NCBI GenBank assembly: GCA_900073065.1
Contig: FJOG01000006.1
Span: 2,030,490 to 2,051,950 of the forward strand
Reading direction: 5' to 3'
DNA: 21,461 nt
Source: Phialocephala subalpina
Lineage: Eukaryota; Ascomycota; Leotiomycetes; Helotiales; Mollisiaceae
Position numbers and translations under genes: made by a program
The notes under the pieces: generated by a model
What the model saw: only the letters and a program-made list of their open reading frames with translations
Database searches by the model: none
Told to the model about the DNA's origin: nothing
In this document: piece after piece, positions 18,033 to 21,461 of the stretch
Numbering within the stretch: position 1 is the stretch's first letter
How the letters are laid out: each line of letters starts with the position of its first letter

Positions 18033-19412
18033 TGTCGTTGCTGTTCGTGTCGTGTTGAAGTTGTTGCTATAAAGAACTCATGTTGTTAGTTTTGAAGGTG
18101 AGGCAAAGGAAGAGAGTGTTGATATTGGAGAAAGACGGAGTCATTTAATCGTCGACTACTCCTGTTATAGCAAATTCGTCCTCGCCGTTACATTTTTGAT
18201 TTGCGCCGGGGAAAACGGCAACGATCTGCCAAGTGGCCAATGACAGGCTTGGAACTTTGCTTGTTTAGTAGTCGTACAGGGATTATCGACAAGGGTCAAG
18301 GGTATCGGATTTTAATCTTTCTTCGGTGCCGAACTGAAGACTCGGGACCACAACATCGGGAGCAAAATATCTTCCTTACATCAACGTGTCGTCCACTTGA
18401 ACACGTTTCTTTACTGTGCCAGACCGTTTGGAATAGGAGATCTTGATATCAAGTGAGTCAATCATCTCGGCTTCGCATCTTCTCGGCCTTGGATTCTGGA
18501 GATAACAAAGAAGGGCGAATTCCCCATTCGCTTTTTTCTGTGTCACTGCCGCATGCTGACTGCAGAGGCGAAAGCTTAGCCTTGGCTTTGGGATGACATG
18601 AAGGAAGTCTCCTATCACGACATCACGAGGATGGGAATTATCCAATTGAGTGGCGTAGGGATTCCCCGTACCAAGACTGCGGGGTTGCAATTGGCGATCG
18701 GTTCCGATAACGGGCCCATTTGGCTTGAAAAGGGGGGTAATGTCTTACCTTTTGGTGAGTGTCAGAAACGGGTATGTATCGACCCGTCATGCTGTGTAAC
18801 GAGCACGAAAACATGGTATTGGTATCGGTGGTAGCACGATGACCGCTTTGTGTTACTAAGACGTTAACTTCGAGGTAAGTCGGCGTTTGTGTCCTTCCAT
18901 CTCCTTACCTCCGTATCATTTCTGCTTTTCTCGAATATCCTCTGTCTTGTTGATTTTCAAGTTGCTCTCAAGATGCGTGCCTTGCTTTATGCGTTTAGTT
19001 CCTAGTGATGGAGGTTTGCTTCTGTTCAATGGTGATTCAGGGAATCTCTTGCAATAGAAGCTAGAATCCTCAGGAAGCTCAGAGGCTGAGAACTATGCCC
19101 TTGTAATTCCCTCTCTTCGCATTGCCTGTCCTCGGCGTCTTTTTTTTGTTATACTTAAAGTCACCTTCGCTCCATTTCGGACGAGACGACATCAAAAGAG
19201 ATCTCAAAAGTCTCGTGATCATGCTGCGCGCTGATCCCGCCCACTTTTGCCTCCAACCCTCGGACTTCTTCCAGAGTCCTCAAGACTCATAATATGAAGG
19301 ATGGGATGAGGCCAAGCTGCTTTCATGCAATCTAAGTATTAAAATTTTCACAGACACCAGTTCCGCCTCCTGACTTTCACGTGCTCTCCTCACTAACTTG
19401 GATCACGTCAAC
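18033..19412. promoter_or_regulatory. Divergent intergenic region between MFS and PEP mutase-like genes
   Basis: The 1.4-kb region separates two divergently transcribed genes and must hold both promoters. Frames at 18376-18690 (minus) and 18598-18834 (plus) show no recognisable protein. On the PEP mutase side there is a pyrimidine-rich stretch (about 18890-18960), a T-run and TTATACTTAAAG near 19150, and CACGTG at 19378, 30 bp before that start codon. No repeat or RNA gene was recognised. Confidence 0.4.
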
Positions 19413-20345
19413 ATGGCAGCCAAAGCTAGAATCGCCGTTCTCCGAGCGGCTCTATCTAATACCTCCAAACCATGCATAGCAATGTCCGCCCACAACCCTC
19501 TTTCCGCCAAGCTGGCAGCCGAAGCCGGCTTCCCCGCAATCTGGGCATCAGGCTTCGAGCTCTCCGCCTCCTACGCCGTCCCAGACGCCTCTATACTCCC
19601 CATGTCCGCTCATCTTGAAATGGCGCGCTCAGGTAATCCCTTTCTTCCTCCAGCCCTTTACTTCAGTTGCTCATCCCAAGCAGTGGCAGAAACTGTCAAT
19701 ATCCCCATAATAGCAGATATCGACACCGGTTTCGGCAACGCAGTGAGCGTGGCTTATAACGTGCCGAAATTTGAAGCAGCAGGTGCCTCCGCAGTCGTGA
19801 TGGAAGATAAAACCTTCCCCAAAGACTCCTCTCTCCGTTCCGGGGGACGCCAGGTCCTTGTTTCTATTGAGGAATTTCAGGGGAAGATCGAAGCTGCGAA
19901 AGCGAGTTGTAAATTAGGGATGTTGATTATTGCGAGGACGGAGGCGTTGATTGCGGGACTTGGGGAGGAGGAGGCGTTGAAGAGGGGGATGGCGTATGTC
20001 GATGCTGGAGCGGATGCAATTCTCATCCACAGCAAGCAAAGGACACCCGACGAGATCATCTCCTTTTGCAAGGCATGGAATGGAAAAGTTCCTCTAGTGA
20101 TTGTACCTACTGCTTATCCGAAACTCTCGTTCGCAGAGGTTGGCGGACTGAACAAAGTCGGACTCATTATTTGTGGGAATCATGCGATCAGGTCAGCTGT
20201 TGCGGGGATGAGAAGCACGTTCAAGAAGATATTGGATGAGGGTGGTATTGCGGGGGTTGAGAAGGACATTGCGAGTGTGAAGGAGATTTTTGAATTACAA
20301 GGAGATGCGCATATGAGGGAGTTGGAGAGGAAGTATTTACGATGA
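19413..20345 (+). CDS. PEP mutase / isocitrate lyase superfamily enzyme (PEP mutase or phosphonopyruvate hydrolase-like)
   Basis: Exons 19413-19632 and 19681-20345 encode 294 residues forming a Mg-dependent TIM barrel that acts on phosphonopyruvate/PEP-type substrates in the cytosol. Visible active-site residues, with family equivalents: W44, S46 and G47 (WASG), D58 (YAVPD), ADIDTGFG with D86/D88, E115-D116-K117, K121, R159 and H190. The gating-loop signature, usually EDKxxPKxNS, reads EDKTFPKDSS: the mutase Asn is Ser123. The 48-bp intron (19633-19680, GTAATC..CAAG) is a multiple of three without a stop; removing it restores HLEMARSAVAETVNIP and the usual spacing. The ATG at 19413 gives the conventional N-terminus. 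No phosphonopyruvate decarboxylase or other phosphonate gene is nearby, so hydrolase or lyase activity is as likely as mutase. Confidence 0.85.
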   Translation: MAAKARIAVLRAALSNTSKPCIAMSAHNPLSAKLAAEAGFPAIWASGFELSASYAVPDASILPMSAHLEMARSGNPFLPPALYFSCSSQAVAETVNIPIIADIDTGFGNAVSVAYNVPKFEAAGASAVVMEDKTFPKDSSLRSGGRQVLVSIEEFQGKIEAAKASCKLGMLIIARTEALIAGLGEEEALKRGMAYVDAGADAILIHSKQRTPDEIISFCKAWNGKVPLVIVPTAYPKLSFAEVGGLNKVGLIICGNHAIRSAVAGMRSTFKKILDEGGIAGVEKDIASVKEIFELQGDAHMRELERKYLR

Positions 20346-20468
20346 GATCATAGGACTACATATGGCTTCAATCGTGGTTAAAAAAGATCATTTAGCATGA
20401 TGTTCTTATCGCTCCCAATGAGAGTAGAAAGAGTATGAGGGCTAGAATGTGCGTCCAATGCTGCACTC

Positions 20469-20846
20469 ATGGATTGTCGAACATTCGGAGCCGAGAACTC
20501 CTCGCCATGTCGGCCGTCGAGACCTTTTGCCGTATTTGAGCTCAGGACGAGCCTGCAACGTGCAACAAAAGAGTTGAAAAGTAAGGGCGTAACTTGGGAC
20601 ATTGAAGGTCATCTCATTCACTCTTCTACCATATCGAGCAACCTACTCCCGGCTGTCGAACAGCGAGACCTCCCACCCGTATTAGAGCTGAGGAAAGGCT
20701 TGCGACGTGCAACAAAACTTACAAAAAGTCATGAAGTAACTTGGGACATTGGCAGCCCACCTTCACCGCTCACATCTAGCCCTCAGCTCATTAATTTATT
20801 CTTAATTTTGCCTAACCCAAGATCTAAACCTCACCACCTCTTGTAA
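20469..20846 (+). CDS. Unrecognised ORF with two in-frame 49-residue repeat units
   Basis: A 125-codon frame starts MDCRTFGAENSS. It contains VFELRTSLQRATKELKSKG followed by VTWDI, and again 49 codons later VLELRKGLRRATKLTKSHE followed by VTWDI; 16 of these 24 positions are identical. The underlying DNA repeats (20531-20604 and 20678-20751) align ungapped with about 77% identity at a period of 147 bp, a multiple of three. Conservation of frame and of the protein pattern argues for past coding, but start context and neighbours give no support and no family is known. It may be a degraded repeat-protein gene or a non-coding tandem duplication. Confidence 0.35.
   Translation: MDCRTFGAENSSPCRPSRPFAVFELRTSLQRATKELKSKGVTWDIEGHLIHSSTISSNLLPAVEQRDLPPVLELRKGLRRATKLTKSHEVTWDIGSPPSPLTSSPQLINLFLILPNPRSKPHHLL
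20531..20751. repeat. Diverged direct duplication, 147-bp period
   Basis: Two 74-bp blocks (20531-20604 and 20678-20751) match at about 57 of 74 positions without gaps; both end GTAACTTGGGACATTG. A weaker partial third copy may precede them (GTCGAAC near 20475 resembles GTCGAAC near 20655). Confidence 0.75.
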
Positions 20847-21461
20847 ACTCATCTCGTAAGACTCTACTTCTAATGTTAGAATAGTTGCCAAGAATATAAA
20901 AGAGATAACATGAGAGACTTTAAACTCAAGTAAATGAGAATCATATCGCTTGATACCTAGGCATGAGTTGGAATATGCACAACACGCAACGGCACTACAC
21001 CTAAGGGATGAGTTCTTCCCCATCGCAACTTTTTGATGGGGTAAACCCGGATTCCGCTAGTGTACTAGTGGCTCGGTTAAGATTCAGGCAGTAATCTAGG
21101 ATTTTCAGCGAAAGTTATGCTGCGGAAAAAGACAGAGATGGAATCTTAAAGTGTACGTGGAATCACGTGATGACCTTCACGTCTCGAAATGGAAGTCGTT
21201 TCTGAATATTGGTGAGGTTTCGTTGCAGCTCTACTAGGAACACCTTTGAGTGGTTCCTCGCTTTGGAGAGGCTTTGCTCCGCTTGCCTTGCTGAGGCTTT
21301 GAAGTAGGCGCTTGCCAGTTTTTGGTTGCTGTTGGTTGCTGTTGGTTGTAGTGGGACATTGTGCTCGAACATGGTCATGGTTCATGCCATCTCAGTCTGC
21401 GCTGCATAATGAAGGGACGGTTTGAACTGAGGTGAAAGTAGAGCTGTTGGACGAAAAGATC
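20847..21461. other. Right end of window, no gene supported
   Basis: Overlapping minus-strand frames at 21146-21385 look like low-complexity Gln/Asn-rich sequence and come from a short tandem repeat (10-bp unit TTGGTTGCTG, three copies at 21321-21350). A TCACGTGA palindrome lies at 21163. Nothing else is recognised. Confidence 0.45.

Noticed and set aside
21150..21175. Second LTR suggested by ACGTGG..ATCACGTGATG, similar to the motif pair in the solo LTR
   Set aside because: Only the short motif is shared; no TG/CA boundaries or target duplication could be found around it.
21146..21385. Gln/Asn-rich minus-strand frames at the right end
   Set aside because: Composition derives from a 10-bp tandem repeat; two frames are equally open and none has a gene-like context.
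1..21461. CRISPR array, prophage or bacterial operon
   Set aside because: Spliceosomal introns, fungal families and lack of ribosome-binding sites show this is a fungal nuclear locus; no regularly spaced identical repeats with unique spacers exist.

Overview
The window looks like nuclear DNA of a filamentous ascomycete (Pezizomycotina; the gene families would suit a leotiomycete, but the order is a guess). The evidence is short introns (about 48-83 bp) with GT..AG borders and CTAAC/CTGAC-like branch points, families typical of these fungi (DUF3433 membrane protein, Sulfotransfer_4, DHA2 drug exporter, OPT transporter, PEP mutase-like enzyme), and a block of extreme AT content with the look of repeat-induced point mutation (RIP).

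Region by region: 1-1948 is an AT-saturated block with almost no coding potential. It contains a G-run resembling a polypurine tract and a 154-bp unmutated island that looks like a solo LTR (TG..CA, 5-bp flanking duplication). At its right edge a 9-bp-periodic TGCTCA array abuts an oligopeptide transporter (minus strand) that has lost its C-terminal part and carries an in-frame TAG where a CAG is likely ancestral. Then come a small coiled-coil protein with an N-myristoylation-type start (minus), an intact three-exon sulfotransferase-fold gene (plus), and a head-to-head junction of two 5'-truncated genes: a C2H2 zinc-finger protein (minus) and the C-terminal helicase part of an SNF2/Rad5-like ATPase (plus). 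Next are a cysteine-rich pseudogene with two nonsense codons of the CAA/CAG-to-TAA/TAG kind, a 611-bp MITE with 95-bp terminal inverted repeats and a TA target duplication, and an intact 276-residue fungal protein of unknown function.

From 11.6 to 13.2 kb there is a pyrimidine-rich leader with a probable 5'-UTR intron before a 27-codon ORF, and a decayed ORF pair. After that come a three-exon DUF3433-type membrane protein, a C-terminal fragment of a GH16-like (ConA-fold) protein, an intact intronless 14-TM DHA2 drug transporter, an intact two-exon PEP mutase/isocitrate lyase superfamily enzyme, and an ORF with an in-frame 147-bp internal duplication.

There is no operon or obvious gene cluster. 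The coherent story is genome decay: five or more gene remnants alternate with transposon remnants, and the nonsense changes fit C-to-T mutation at CpA. The genes I read as intact are the sulfotransferase, the 276-aa protein, the MFS transporter and the PEP mutase-like enzyme, with the DUF3433 gene probable. I did not find a convincing new multi-gene system. The best candidates for follow-up are the two-gene breakpoint near 8.14 kb, the MITE, the cysteine-rich family behind the pseudogene, and the active-site change in the PEP mutase-like enzyme.
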